Shown piece after piece: positions 33,766-43,036 of a DNA stretch of 55,476 nucleotides (positions are counted from its first letter, which is position 1; every line of letters starts with the position of its first letter). A program made the position numbers and the translations under genes. Below the pieces are notes generated by a model, which did no database searches, was not told where the DNA came from, and saw only the letters and a program-made list of their open reading frames with translations. The stretch is from Candidatus Thioglobus sp. (GTDB taxonomy: Bacteria; Pseudomonadota; Gammaproteobacteria; PS1; Pseudothioglobaceae): contig JAOMMB010000005.1 in NCBI GenBank assembly GCA_028352435.1, positions 1 through 55,476 of the forward strand, in the 5' to 3' direction.

Positions 33766-34528
33766 AAATCAACATAGACGATCTCTATTTGAATATTTAA
33801 AGCTGTCGCTTTGGCCACTAATCTTTACATTGGTTATTTTAATTATTGTTTGGGGAAATTATCACTACAATTCAGGTGAATTACTTAAGATAAATGTTAG
33901 CTGGGAAATAGATCGTGACTATCTGGTCAATAAAGAAACACTTGAAAAACAAATAAAGTCGTTAACTAATAAGCCCTATCAGTTAGATTTACACGGAATT
34001 AAAGATGAATTAGAGCGCCATCCATGGGTGCAAGAAGCTCAGGTAAAGCGGTTGTTTTGGGATGCTATCCAGATTAGTATAATTACTCATCCAATTGCTG
34101 CTCATTGGGAAAATGTAGCTTGTAATAAATCCCTTGAAAAAGAGAATTGCCAAGGCTATATAACAACCCAAGGTAGTCTTATCAAGCCAGAAAATTTATA
34201 CTATCAGCAAAATGATCATGCATCAGAAAATCTAGTGGTCTTAAAGTCTGGCCATCAGCCAGAAAGCTATGACTCACTTTTAAAGGATTACCGAGCTTAC
34301 CAACTAATCTTATCTGACTTAAAAATTCTTGCTTTAACAAGAAGCAATATTGATCAACTAACCTTAGAACCTAATATCACTGTTGTACTTGGCTACAATA
34401 AACAACAGCAGCGCCTAAAAGATTTTATGAAAATTTATCATAAATTAAGGCAAAAAATTCCGCTCAAAAAACTAAATAAAGCAACTTATGATATGCGCTA
34501 TCCTAAAGGGTTTACGTTGAAGTATTAG
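33749..34528 (+). CDS. ftsQ: Cell division protein FtsQ
   Basis: 259 residues. One membrane helix (about 17-35), then a POTRA-like domain (LLKINVSWEIDRDYLVNKETLEKQI, ELERHPWVQEAQVKRLFWDAIQISI) and the FtsQ beta domain ending in DMRYPKGFTLKY. FtsQ recruits FtsB and FtsL to the divisome; ftsB begins this same gene run. The standard followers ftsA and ftsZ are missing; a convergent membrane gene overlaps the last 17 bases. Confidence 0.92.
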   Translation: MKLKSKNQHRRSLFEYLKLSLWPLIFTLVILIIVWGNYHYNSGELLKINVSWEIDRDYLVNKETLEKQIKSLTNKPYQLDLHGIKDELERHPWVQEAQVKRLFWDAIQISIITHPIAAHWENVACNKSLEKENCQGYITTQGSLIKPENLYYQQNDHASENLVVLKSGHQPESYDSLLKDYRAYQLILSDLKILALTRSNIDQLTLEPNITVVLGYNKQQQRLKDFMKIYHKLRQKIPLKKLNKATYDMRYPKGFTLKY

Positions 34529-35204
34529 CCTCTTGAATTAATTGGTAGCACAAAGCTAAATTAACCAAACTCCAGTAAAAAAGAATAGCTTTAACCACCC
34601 ATCCAAAAGCCTCTGGAAAACCTATTGCACTGAATAATGATGTAAAGATCATGCCAATTAAAGCAGGAATGATAGCTTGTAATAAAAATAGATTAGCCTG
34701 AGAGGTGAAATTTAATTTCCATTTGTAATTTGAAGGTTGATTGATCGCAATATTAACAAAATTCAATGTCATTGGCATAATTAAAAAGTAAATAATTAAC
34801 TGTAAAAAACCAATACCAGTCAGCATAACAGGGACTGTAGTTACAAATCCCACAAATAGTGTCAAACCGATAAATCTAAAAATTTGACTTATATTAAAGA
34901 TTGGTGACATGGCTGATACATTTTGCGTACCCAAAACAACCAATCGATACATATTGACTGACAACATAATATAGCCATACAAAAACAATAATAAATATAT
35001 GGGTGTATTGTCTGGCAACACAACATCAGCCAAATCTCCACCTTGAAACACAACTTCCATGAGTTCAAACATTTGAGGTAATATGAGCAGCAATGGCAAT
35101 GAAATAGCCACTGGTAAAATAGATATTTCAACAACCTTTTTCCAATGTGTCAGTGCAAAGGCAAAACTGGCTAAGATGATTTTATTAATAGGTAATATAT
35201 TCAT
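34512..35204 (-). CDS. Polytopic membrane protein, unknown
   Basis: 230 residues with about six membrane helices and no charged catalytic motif. The pattern (paired helices, an acidic loop FQGGDLADVVLPDNTP after helix 1, and a short polar tail) resembles uncharacterised DUF-type membrane proteins, but I cannot name the family. It lies five bases upstream-end-to-end with mltD on the same strand, so it is probably transcribed from the mltD side, and its 3' end overlaps ftsQ on the opposite strand. Confidence 0.65.
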   Translation of the reverse strand: MNILPINKIILASFAFALTHWKKVVEISILPVAISLPLLLILPQMFELMEVVFQGGDLADVVLPDNTPIYLLLFLYGYIMLSVNMYRLVVLGTQNVSAMSPIFNISQIFRFIGLTLFVGFVTTVPVMLTGIGFLQLIIYFLIMPMTLNFVNIAINQPSNYKWKLNFTSQANLFLLQAIIPALIGMIFTSLFSAIGFPEAFGWVVKAILFYWSLVNLALCYQLIQEANTST

Positions 35205-35209
35205 AAGTT

Positions 35210-36784
35210 TTATTTCATTTTTGAATTAACAACATTGACCATAATGGTAAGTTTTTGCCTTGGCTGTAGCGGCCTGTCATCAAGCTTATTCCACTGTTTT
35301 ATTTGAAGAACACTGACGCCAAATTTAGCAGCAATAGTTGATAAATTGTCACCACTTCTTACTTTATAAACCACTTTTCTATCAATATCAATACCCAGTG
35401 TTGTCACTGATGATAAATCTTTATAAGCATCTAAAGTAGGCTGCCAAAGTACTAATTTTTTACCTAATTTTAATGGCTCTGAACGCTTAATATGATTCCA
35501 TTTAATGATTTTTTTAATACTTACTTGATACTTCTTAGAAATTAACCATAAGCTGTCGCCCGCTTGAATAGAGTGAACAACTTTACGCCCTGATTTCTTT
35601 GAATTTAAACGATTTTTTTCTAACTGATCTTCTGACGATGAGTAAGCTTTAGTATTCTTTTGAGCAACAGGAACAATCAAATAATCACCCATTTTAATGA
35701 AATGGTTTTCTAATTGGTTAACGCTGCTAATTTGTTTCATGGTCGTTGCGTACTTCTGTGCAATCACACTTATACTATCACCTTGCTTAACTTGATGTCG
35801 TATCCATTTTAATCTTGCTATATTTGGATTCTTAAGCATTGATTGCTTAAACAGTTTCATATTTTGAATAGGTAACAACAAGTTGTAAGAGCCCTCACTT
35901 GGAGTGGCCCATCGCTTTAAACCTGGATTAAGTGAATATAAAGTGTCAAGCTCTACTTCTGACCAATCAGCAATTAAAGCCAAATCAAACTGAGTATTCA
36001 GTTCAATAGATTCTATGGCTGGCTTGTTATCAACAGGGGTGATAATTTGCCCATATTTCTCTGGATTTTTAATAAGCTCAGTTACAGCTAATAATCTTGG
36101 CACATAGCCTTTAGTCTCATTTGGTAATTTCAAATGCCAAAAGTCAGTAGGCTTGCCTAGTTTTTTATTATTACGAATGGCTCTTTGCACTCGCCCTGGG
36201 CCCGAGTTATAGGCCGCTATAGCTAACAACCAATCACCCTTGAAAAGCTTGTTTAAATTTTTCAAGTACTTTACAGCTGCCTTGGTAGATGCCAATACAT
36301 CACGGCGAGAATCATACCACCAGTTATCTTTTAAGCCATAAAGCCTACCTGTTGATGGAATAAACTGCCACAACCCTGATGCAGTTCCGTGAGAGTATGA
36401 AAAAGGATAATAAGCAGATTCAACAATAGGCAATAAAGCAATCTCGAGTGGCAGTCCTGCTTTTTCAACCTCTTGAACTACTAGATATAAGTAAGGGTTG
36501 GCACGCTTAGTAATGCGCGTTAAATAGTCAGGGTGTTTTTTAAACCAATCTATATGCCAATATAGTTGTTTTTGACTAGATGCTTTTAATGTCGTTTTAT
36601 TAGTAATATGACGCCAAAGATCTTTCTCAATAATAGGCTTAATAGAGACCGTTTCTTTTGGATCAGGCTTTATCAGCTGATTGGCACTGTCATTTACTGG
36701 CGGGTTACAAGCACCCAAAAGCAAAAAACTAGAGAATAAAAGTAGCTTGCTAATTCTTAAGATTGACTGCCACCAGAGCATTTT
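35210..36784 (-). CDS. mltD: Membrane-bound lytic transglycosylase MltD
   Basis: About 524 residues from the ATG at 36784, which begins a lipoprotein signal peptide ending LLLGAC; a GTG at 36817 would add 11 charged residues. The Slt domain (about 90-230) has ESAYYPFSYSHGTASGLWQFIPSTG with the catalytic Glu and AIAAYNSGPGRV. Three LysM repeats follow (RHQVKQGDSISVI, VHSIQAGDSLWLI, VYKVRSGDNLSTI). It cuts glycan strands to 1,6-anhydro-muropeptides. The 5' end overlaps bolA by 28 bases. Confidence 0.95.
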   Translation of the reverse strand, partial: KMLWWQSILRISKLLLFSSFLLLGACNPPVNDSANQLIKPDPKETVSIKPIIEKDLWRHITNKTTLKASSQKQLYWHIDWFKKHPDYLTRITKRANPYLYLVVQEVEKAGLPLEIALLPIVESAYYPFSYSHGTASGLWQFIPSTGRLYGLKDNWWYDSRRDVLASTKAAVKYLKNLNKLFKGDWLLAIAAYNSGPGRVQRAIRNNKKLGKPTDFWHLKLPNETKGYVPRLLAVTELIKNPEKYGQIITPVDNKPAIESIELNTQFDLALIADWSEVELDTLYSLNPGLKRWATPSEGSYNLLLPIQNMKLFKQSMLKNPNIARLKWIRHQVKQGDSISVIAQKYATTMKQISSVNQLENHFIKMGDYLIVPVAQKNTKAYSSSEDQLEKNRLNSKKSGRKVVHSIQAGDSLWLISKKYQVSIKKIIKWNHIKRSEPLKLGKKLVLWQPTLDAYKDLSSVTTLGIDIDRKVVYKVRSGDNLSTIAAKFGVSVLQIKQWNKLDDRPLQPRQKLTIMVNVVNSKMK

Positions 36785-37065
36785 GGAGAATCTGGAGCGC
36801 CATTTTTTAATTGCCACTCATGAGAGGTATAGGTATGCATGGCAAGTGCATGAATATGACTTAATTCTTCTTTAAAGAGATTATTAATAAAGCGATGTCT
36901 AGTAATTAAAGCTAAATCATTAAAATAGTCACTCACCACAATCAACTTAAAATGAGACTCTGTCGCAGGACCAGAGTGGTTACTAGATTCATTAATTACC
37001 TCTAAATAGCTCGGAGATAAGGCAAGTTGAAGTTGTTCAGTTAAATGTTGCTGCATGTCGCTCAT
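36757..37065 (-). CDS. bolA: BolA-family protein
   Basis: 102 residues. The BolA/IbaG fold is seen in LEVINESSNHSGPATESHFKLIVVSDYFNDLALITRHRFINNLFKEEL followed by IHALAMHTYTSHEW. H in NHSG and the invariant C-terminal His region are iron-sulfur/glutaredoxin interaction sites in known members. BolA proteins work with monothiol glutaredoxins in iron trafficking and affect cell shape. It overlaps the ferredoxin-reductase gene by four bases and mltD by 28. Confidence 0.92.
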   Translation of the reverse strand: MSDMQQHLTEQLQLALSPSYLEVINESSNHSGPATESHFKLIVVSDYFNDLALITRHRFINNLFKEELSHIHALAMHTYTSHEWQLKNGAPDSPKCSGGSQS

Positions 37066-38075
37066 AAGTCAGTTGTTTGATGGGAAAAATCATAACTATC
37101 ATTAAAGAAATTCTTTTCAAGCATGCCTTTTTTAATAAAAGTATTAGCAGCAGATGTGACCATCACTGGCGGTCCACAAGCGTATACCTCAAAATTGACT
37201 AATGTTTCAAAATCTTCTAAAACTGCTTCATGAACATAACCTACTCTACCTTGCCAATTCTTATCAGGAATTGATAGCACTGGCACAAAATTAATATGAT
37301 CATGCTGTTCAGCCCATTCATAAGGTAGTGACATGTACAAATCTTGTTCACTTCTAACACCCCAATAAATATCAATTTTTCTCTGACTATTGGATTCAAT
37401 CTGATGTTCAATCATAGCTTTAACAGGGCCAAATCCAGTACCACCTGCAAGCATGATCATAGGCTTTTCACCATCTTCTCTTAAATAAAAACTACCTTTA
37501 GGGCCTTGGATTTTTAACAAAGACTTTTCTTGCAGTTTATTAAATATAAAATTGGTAAATTTTCCACCAGAGATAAGGCGCACGTGAAGCTCGATAATAC
37601 CTGTATTATGCGGCGCATTAGCAATAGAAAAAGCGCGAGGATCAAAATCAGGGTGAATCAAGTCTATATATTGACCCGCTATGTATTGCATAGCTTCATT
37701 GCCTGGAATTTTCAAAACAATTTTTGCTACATCAGAACTCAAGTGTTCAATTTTATCAACCTTACAAGGTAATGTTTTAACTTCAATATCAGCCACACTC
37801 TCAAGTTCAGTAGCCACAATTGATATATCCGTTTTAGCGTAACACTTACATGGGAGAATCATGTTGTCACTAACTTCTGCAGGCGTTAATCCAGGTGGAA
37901 TTCCTTTTAGATAACCAACTTCACCTTCCATAAGTGTCGCTTTACACTTGCCACAAAAGCCATTTCGACAGCCATAAGGAAATCCAAGCCCATTGCTAAT
38001 GGCGCCATCCAGAATAGTTTCGTCTTCTGCAACTTTAAACTGATTGCCACTCACTTGATTTTCTACTGTAAACAT
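37062..38075 (-). CDS. 2Fe-2S ferredoxin:NAD(P)H reductase (CDP-glucoseen-reductase-like)
   Basis: 337 residues with two modules. A plant-type [2Fe-2S] ferredoxin domain has C36, C41, C44 and C76 in PYGCRNGFCGKCKATL and MILPCKC. An FNR domain follows: RAFSIANAP (FAD), MIMLAGGTGFGPVKAM (NAD(P) ribose) and YACGPPVMVTSA. The arrangement matches the AscD/CDP-6-deoxyglucoseen reductase-like and phenol hydroxylase reductase-like group. In many proteobacteria such a gene lies near ubi or bolA genes, but the electron acceptor is unknown. It is the first gene of the run to bolA and mltD. Confidence 0.88.
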   Translation of the reverse strand: MFTVENQVSGNQFKVAEDETILDGAISNGLGFPYGCRNGFCGKCKATLMEGEVGYLKGIPPGLTPAEVSDNMILPCKCYAKTDISIVATELESVADIEVKTLPCKVDKIEHLSSDVAKIVLKIPGNEAMQYIAGQYIDLIHPDFDPRAFSIANAPHNTGIIELHVRLISGGKFTNFIFNKLQEKSLLKIQGPKGSFYLREDGEKPMIMLAGGTGFGPVKAMIEHQIESNSQRKIDIYWGVRSEQDLYMSLPYEWAEQHDHINFVPVLSIPDKNWQGRVGYVHEAVLEDFETLVNFEVYACGPPVMVTSAANTFIKKGMLEKNFFNDSYDFSHQTTDL

Positions 38076-38104
38076 GACTTTATTCTATCAATATTTTTTG
38101 AATG

Positions 38105-38133
38105 TTGACATTATAATCTAGGTTAGTTATATA
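38105..38133 (+). promoter_or_regulatory. Promoter of miaA
   Basis: A perfect TTGACA (38105-38110), a 17-base spacer and TATATA (38128-38133) form the best sigma-70-type promoter in the window. Transcription would start about 20 bases before the miaA GTG. A TATAAT is also present inside the spacer. Confidence 0.8.
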
Positions 38134-38158
38134 AAAACTTACTAATACAAGGATATTT

Positions 38159-39076
38159 GTGCTAAATCCACCTGCTGATACTGTGCTTTTTTTAATGGGT
38201 CCTACTGCTTCAGGCAAGACGGATTTAGCTATTAAAATTAGCAAAAAAATTAACTCTCGACTGATCAGTGTTGATTCTGCATTAATCTATCAAGGCATGG
38301 ATATTGGTACTGCTAAGCCTGATACTGAAACACTTAAAGCTCACCCTCATTATCTTATTGATATTTGCAAACCCAGTGATACCTATTCAGCTCAGGACTT
38401 TGTTAACGATGCCACTCATCAAATTGAGTTAGCTTTTAGTCAAAATAAGCTACCTATTCTGGTTGGTGGAACTTCGTTTTATTTCAATGCTTTAGAACAT
38501 GGCTTGTCTGATCTTCCAGAGTCAACCCCAGAATCCAGAGAAAAATACAACCAACTCGTTAAAGAAAAAGGCCTGGATGCGTTATACCAATCATTACAAA
38601 AAATTGACCCTATTGCTGCACAAAGAATTCACGCTAATGATTCACAACGCATTACTCGTGCACTTGAGGTATTTAATATTAGCGGTAAAACCCTTAGCGA
38701 ACTTCAGGGCAAAAAACAAGGTGGGCTTAATTGCATCATTAAAAAAATTATCTTAATGCCAGATCGCAGCGAGCTTCATCAGCGCATTGAAACTCGATTT
38801 CATTTAATGATGGAGCAAGGGTTTATGGATGAAGTTAAGGTCTTAAGAACCAATACAGCACTTCATCAAGACCTGCCTTCAATTCGCTGTGTTGGTTATC
38901 GACAGGCATGGCAATTTTTAAACAATGAGATAGATGAGGCTGAGATGATTGAAAGATCTATTATTGCCACAAGACAGCTTTGCAAGCGACAAAGCACTTG
39001 GCTTAGAAGCCAAACTCAAGGGTTGAAACTGAAAACAGCAGATACTGAAAAAGCAGTAAACTTTATCCAAGAATAG
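38159..39076 (+). CDS. miaA: tRNA dimethylallyltransferase MiaA
   Basis: Transfers the dimethylallyl group to A37 of tRNAs reading U-initial codons, making the substrate of MiaB (15249). 305 residues from a GTG. P-loop GPTASGKT is at 14-21; the ISVDSALIYQGMDIGTAKP, HHLIDIC-like (HYLIDICKPSDTYSAQDF) and GGTSFYFNALEHGLSDLP blocks are conserved. hfq, its usual neighbour, is not here; the end overlaps convergent murD by 14 bases. Confidence 0.96.
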   Translation: MLNPPADTVLFLMGPTASGKTDLAIKISKKINSRLISVDSALIYQGMDIGTAKPDTETLKAHPHYLIDICKPSDTYSAQDFVNDATHQIELAFSQNKLPILVGGTSFYFNALEHGLSDLPESTPESREKYNQLVKEKGLDALYQSLQKIDPIAAQRIHANDSQRITRALEVFNISGKTLSELQGKKQGGLNCIIKKIILMPDRSELHQRIETRFHLMMEQGFMDEVKVLRTNTALHQDLPSIRCVGYRQAWQFLNNEIDEAEMIERSIIATRQLCKRQSTWLRSQTQGLKLKTADTEKAVNFIQE

Positions 39077-40361
39077 CGCGTTTAAATTCAAGGCCTCGGT
39101 GTTCAAAATTATCAAACATGTCAAAACTTGCGCAGGCTGGAGATAAAAGCACCACGCCATTATTGATCATGCCTTTAGCCATAGAAACCGCCTCGTTCAT
39201 ATTTTTAGCATGAATAGTTTTAGCAATATGAATGCCGTGCTCAAAATCTGTAGCACTTTGTCCAATTAACACCACACCGAAAACATCTTGGTCAATCAGC
39301 TTAAAAAGCTCAGTGTAATCTTCATCTTTAGCCATACCTCCAGCAATTAAAACAATGTTTTCATGTTTATTAATCAATGCTTTTAGTGCTGTTACGCTTG
39401 CTAAGGCATTGGTTGCCTTGGAATCATTATAAAATACAATACCTTTTTTATCTGACACCCATTCCAATCTATGTTCAAGCCCTTTAAAGGTTTTAATACA
39501 ATCAATCATGATGCTCATGTCTATACCGATTTGATCACCTAAGGCCAATACTGCTAGAATGTTCGCCACATTATGCTCGCCAATAAGTTGCATTTCGTCA
39601 ACATCCAACAGTACTTCATCGCCTTTTAAGAAGTAGCAGCTACCATGGCAAGTTACAGTACCAAAGTCTTGATCTTTTTTTGGCATATTTATTCCGAAAT
39701 GGATAGCAGAAGTTTTTTGAGGGATTAGTGGCTCATCAAGATTAATAACCAAATGTTGGCAATATTGATACAAACTTAACTTTGAAGCTGCATAATGCTC
39801 GAAACTATCATATCGATCTAGATGGTCCGGGGTGATATTAAGCACGACACCAGCATATAAATTTAGTTTTTTACTATAATCTAACTGGTAACTTGATAGC
39901 TCTAATATATAAAGCTCAACCTCGTCCTGTAAACAATCTAGTGCTGGTATGCCGATATTACCACCAACAGCTACCTTTTTACCACTGGCTTTGGCCATAT
40001 CTCCTAATAATTGAGTTACAGTAGATTTACCATTGGAGCCAGTAATACCAATAACAGGTGCCTGGGCATATCTAGAGAATAACTCTATATCACTGACAAT
40101 ATTAATGCCTTTTTCAAGTGCCCAGATTACAATTGTTTCTTGCTGAGCAACACCTGGGGAGATAAAAATTTCATCAACCTCTTCTAATAAAGATTCATCC
40201 CAGTCACCTAAAAAAGGCTCTATTAATGGGAACTCTGATAAAAATTCAGATAATAATTTGGGAGTTTGTCGGGAGTCAGCCACTTTAAATGCAATTTTAT
40301 GTTGCAATAAAAAGCGAGCAATGGAAAAACCGGTAACCCCTAAGCCTAAAACTAGTTTCAT
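39063..40361 (-). CDS. murD: UDP-N-acetylmuramoyl-L-alanine--D-glutamate ligase
   Basis: Adds D-glutamate in peptidoglycan precursor synthesis. 432 residues. VLGLGVTGFSIARFLL opens the UDP-binding domain; GITGSNGKSTVTQLLGDM is the ATP loop; the MurD-type LLSPACASFDMFDNFEHRG ends the protein. It stands alone between miaA and a Bax-inhibitor-like gene, away from murC-murB-ddl, which shows the dcw cluster has been broken up. Confidence 0.97.
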   Translation of the reverse strand: MKLVLGLGVTGFSIARFLLQHKIAFKVADSRQTPKLLSEFLSEFPLIEPFLGDWDESLLEEVDEIFISPGVAQQETIVIWALEKGINIVSDIELFSRYAQAPVIGITGSNGKSTVTQLLGDMAKASGKKVAVGGNIGIPALDCLQDEVELYILELSSYQLDYSKKLNLYAGVVLNITPDHLDRYDSFEHYAASKLSLYQYCQHLVINLDEPLIPQKTSAIHFGINMPKKDQDFGTVTCHGSCYFLKGDEVLLDVDEMQLIGEHNVANILAVLALGDQIGIDMSIMIDCIKTFKGLEHRLEWVSDKKGIVFYNDSKATNALASVTALKALINKHENIVLIAGGMAKDEDYTELFKLIDQDVFGVVLIGQSATDFEHGIHIAKTIHAKNMNEAVSMAKGMINNGVVLLSPACASFDMFDNFEHRGLEFKRAILG

Positions 40362-40425
40362 GCTATTGTTTTATTTTCAGTATAAAATAAGATTATTTTA
40401 CACACTTAATCTTAGAGGATAAATC

Positions 40426-41091
40426 ATGAATACATTTACAACGACAACTATCAGCAACATACAAGTTAAAAATAAAGTTTTATCAGACACAATGAGGCTA
40501 CTTTCTTATACGCTTGTCTTTGGTGGACTAGCCTCTTGGTTTTCAGTGGCTTCAGGCGCTGGATTTGGATCAGCCATAGTTAGCTCTATTGCTGCAATTG
40601 CTGTAATCTGGTTTGTACTACCTAAAACTCAAAATAGCAGTAAAGGTATTTTAACTGCCTTTGCTGTAGCAGGGCTATTAGGCTATTCAATTGGACCAAT
40701 GCTCACGCATTACCTAGCAATGCCAAATGGTGCAGATTTAGTTATTCAAGCCTTAACTGGTACAGGTGTTGCTTTTTTCGCCATTAGTTTTTATGCTCAA
40801 AACACAAAGAAAGACTTTAGCTTCTTAAATGGCATGATCTTTTTTGCCATGATTGGTATTATCATTTTGTCTGTATTAAACTTCTTCTTTCTTGAATCTT
40901 CAGCTTTCAGTCTTCTCATCTCATTTGCAGTTGTTATGATTATGGGTGCTTTTATGTTGAGTCAAATGTCTGCTATTATTAATGGCGGTGAAACCAATTA
41001 CATCTCTGCAACCGTTGGTCTTTACTTAGCACTTCACAACATGTTTACGAGCTTGTTACATCTTTTAGGTGCTTTTTCTAACGATGATTAA
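40426..41091 (+). CDS. Bax inhibitor-1/YccA-family membrane protein
   Basis: 221 residues, seven membrane helices. The YTLVFGGLASWFSV, NGADLVIQALTGTGVAFFAISFYAQNTKKDFSFLNG and TVGLYLALHNMFTSLLHLLGAF segments match the BI-1/YccA family, with the C-terminal aspartates of the pH-sensing site. YccA restrains the FtsH protease in E. coli; related proteins leak calcium. A Shine-Dalgarno GAGGA precedes the ATG. 23 bases before rppH. Confidence 0.92.
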   Translation: MNTFTTTTISNIQVKNKVLSDTMRLLSYTLVFGGLASWFSVASGAGFGSAIVSSIAAIAVIWFVLPKTQNSSKGILTAFAVAGLLGYSIGPMLTHYLAMPNGADLVIQALTGTGVAFFAISFYAQNTKKDFSFLNGMIFFAMIGIIILSVLNFFFLESSAFSLLISFAVVMIMGAFMLSQMSAIINGGETNYISATVGLYLALHNMFTSLLHLLGAFSNDD

Positions 41092-41114
41092 AACTTAATT
41101 ATTACAATTTAATC

Positions 41115-41660
41115 GTGATTGACAAAGAGGGGTATCGTGCCAATGTTGGTATTGTTATCACCAATGACAAAGACCAGGTTTTATTAGCCAAACGCTATAA
41201 GCAAGATTCTTGGCAGCTCCCACAAGGTGGTATCGATCAAGGTGAGACTGATATTGAAGCTCTTTTTCGTGAACTAAACGAGGAAGTAGGGTTAGAATCT
41301 CATCATGTAAGTCTGATTGCTAAAACACCAAAGTGGCTGCGTTATGATTTACCTGATTATCACATTAGACGCTCTCAAAAACCTATCTGTGTTGGTCAAA
41401 AGCAAGTGTGGTTTTTGCTACGCTTAACCTCAAGTGAAGATAATATCAAACTAGATACGCATTCAGATATTGAATTTGATGAATGGGCCTGGGTTGATTA
41501 TTGGTATCCTATTGAAAAAGTAATTGACTTCAAAAAACCAATTTACGAAGATATGCTAAAAGCACTAGCCCCCGTACTTTTTGACAATCAACATACTGTT
41601 CCCACACATTATTCACGTCCACTTAAGTGTTCTGCCATCATTTTAGATAAAACCAATTAA
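41115..41660 (+). CDS. rppH: RNA pyrophosphohydrolase RppH
   Basis: Removes pyrophosphate from 5' triphosphorylated mRNA to start RNase E decay. 181 residues from a GTG. The N-terminus MIDKEGYRANVGIVI and WQLPQGGIDQGE match RppH/NudH, and the Nudix box runs from GGID with REL-x-EE and VGL at the correct spacing. LTSSEDNIKLD and FDEWAWVDYW complete the RppH pattern. It shares a run with the upstream BI-1 gene. Confidence 0.95.
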   Translation: MIDKEGYRANVGIVITNDKDQVLLAKRYKQDSWQLPQGGIDQGETDIEALFRELNEEVGLESHHVSLIAKTPKWLRYDLPDYHIRRSQKPICVGQKQVWFLLRLTSSEDNIKLDTHSDIEFDEWAWVDYWYPIEKVIDFKKPIYEDMLKALAPVLFDNQHTVPTHYSRPLKCSAIILDKTN

Positions 41661-41698
41661 AATCCCTGCTCTAATAACTTTATACATCAATATCCAAT

Positions 41699-41707
41699 TG
41701 GTATAAT
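41699..41707 (+). promoter_or_regulatory. Extended -10 promoter of hom
   Basis: TGGTATAAT, identical to the ahcY promoter element. Transcription would start near 41714; AAAAAGGA (41731-41738 region) is the ribosome-binding site for the GTG at 41747. Confidence 0.6.
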
Positions 41708-41746
41708 TCACCTCTTATTAATCATTTTGAAAAAGGATTTAGTAGC

Positions 41747-43024
41747 GTGAATATTGGAATATTAGGGTTAGGTACCGTCGGTGGTGGTGTTGTAAATGTT
41801 TTAAGCAAGAATGAAAGTGAGATTTTTGCTCGTACTGGTGAAAAAATCAATGTCACCCACGGCGCAGTTAAAAGTATTTCTGAGCCTAGAATTTGTTCAG
41901 ATGGTGATATTAATATTACTGAAGACGCCTTTGAAGTTGTTAATAATCCAGAAATAGATGTTATTTTAGAGCTAATCGGCGGCACAACTATTGCCAAAGA
42001 ATTAGTCATACAGGCTATCAACAACAACAAGCATGTTATTACAGCTAATAAAGCTTTAATTGCTACTCATGGTAACGAGTTACTAACACTGGCCAAGCAG
42101 AAAAATGTACATTTACTGTTTGAAGCGGCCGTTGCTGGCGGTATTCCAATTCTAAAATCTTTAGAACAAGGCCTAAGTGCCAACAAAATTGAACTAGTCG
42201 CTGGTATTATTAATGGCACAGGAAACTTTATCCTGACTGAAATGCGCGACAAAGGCAGAGATTTTGCTGATGTTTTAAAAGAAGCTCAAGACTTAGGCTA
42301 CGCAGAAGCAGATCCAACTTTTGATGTAGAAGGTATTGATGCTGCTCACAAACTTGCCATCCTTGCCTCTATTGCATTTGGCTGTGAATTGCAGATGGAT
42401 AAAGTCTCTACTGAGGGTATTAGCCAAATTAGTGGTGAAGATGTTATGTTCGCAACTGAGCTTAACTACTCAATTAAACACTTAGGTATTGCTAAAAAAG
42501 TTGATGGGGAGTTGCAAATGCGCGTCCATCCAACGCTAATACCAAAAACACAGCTTCTAGCTAATGTTGACGGTGTAATGAATGCTGTATTGGTTAGAGG
42601 TAATGCCGTTGGACCAACACTTTACTATGGTGCAGGTGCAGGTGATGAGGCAACTGCAAGTGCTGTTATTGCAGACTTAGTTGATATCATTAAAAACACT
42701 GTTAGTCATGATGTATTAGGTTGGAAATCACTTGTTGAAATTCCTAACTGTGATACTAATGATATTGAAAGTGTCTTTTATCTGCGTTTATTGGCAACTG
42801 ATAAGCCTGGCACGCTAGCGGATATTACCACCACACTTGCTAAGCATAATATTAGTGTTGAGTCGGTTATACAAAAGCAAATTGATGCACAAAATAACGC
42901 ACACATTGCAATTATTACAAATAATGTTAAAACTGCTAATTTAAAAGCAGCAATAACAGAAATCCAGAGCCATAAATTCATCCAAGAGGATGTTAAAATT
43001 ATTCATGTAGAAAACCTTGATTAA
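41747..43024 (+). CDS. hom: Homoserine dehydrogenase
   Basis: NAD(P)H reduction of aspartate semialdehyde to homoserine for threonine and methionine synthesis. 425 residues from a GTG. GLGTVGGGVV is the nucleotide-binding start; ITANKALIATHG and GIINGTGNFILTEM are catalytic-domain signatures; a C-terminal ACT domain (LATDKPGTLADITTTLAKHNISVESV) probably senses threonine. Stand-alone (no aspartokinase fusion). thrC follows after 12 bases. Confidence 0.97.
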   Translation: MNIGILGLGTVGGGVVNVLSKNESEIFARTGEKINVTHGAVKSISEPRICSDGDINITEDAFEVVNNPEIDVILELIGGTTIAKELVIQAINNNKHVITANKALIATHGNELLTLAKQKNVHLLFEAAVAGGIPILKSLEQGLSANKIELVAGIINGTGNFILTEMRDKGRDFADVLKEAQDLGYAEADPTFDVEGIDAAHKLAILASIAFGCELQMDKVSTEGISQISGEDVMFATELNYSIKHLGIAKKVDGELQMRVHPTLIPKTQLLANVDGVMNAVLVRGNAVGPTLYYGAGAGDEATASAVIADLVDIIKNTVSHDVLGWKSLVEIPNCDTNDIESVFYLRLLATDKPGTLADITTTLAKHNISVESVIQKQIDAQNNAHIAIITNNVKTANLKAAITEIQSHKFIQEDVKIIHVENLD

Positions 43025-43036
43025 GGAGATAAGATA

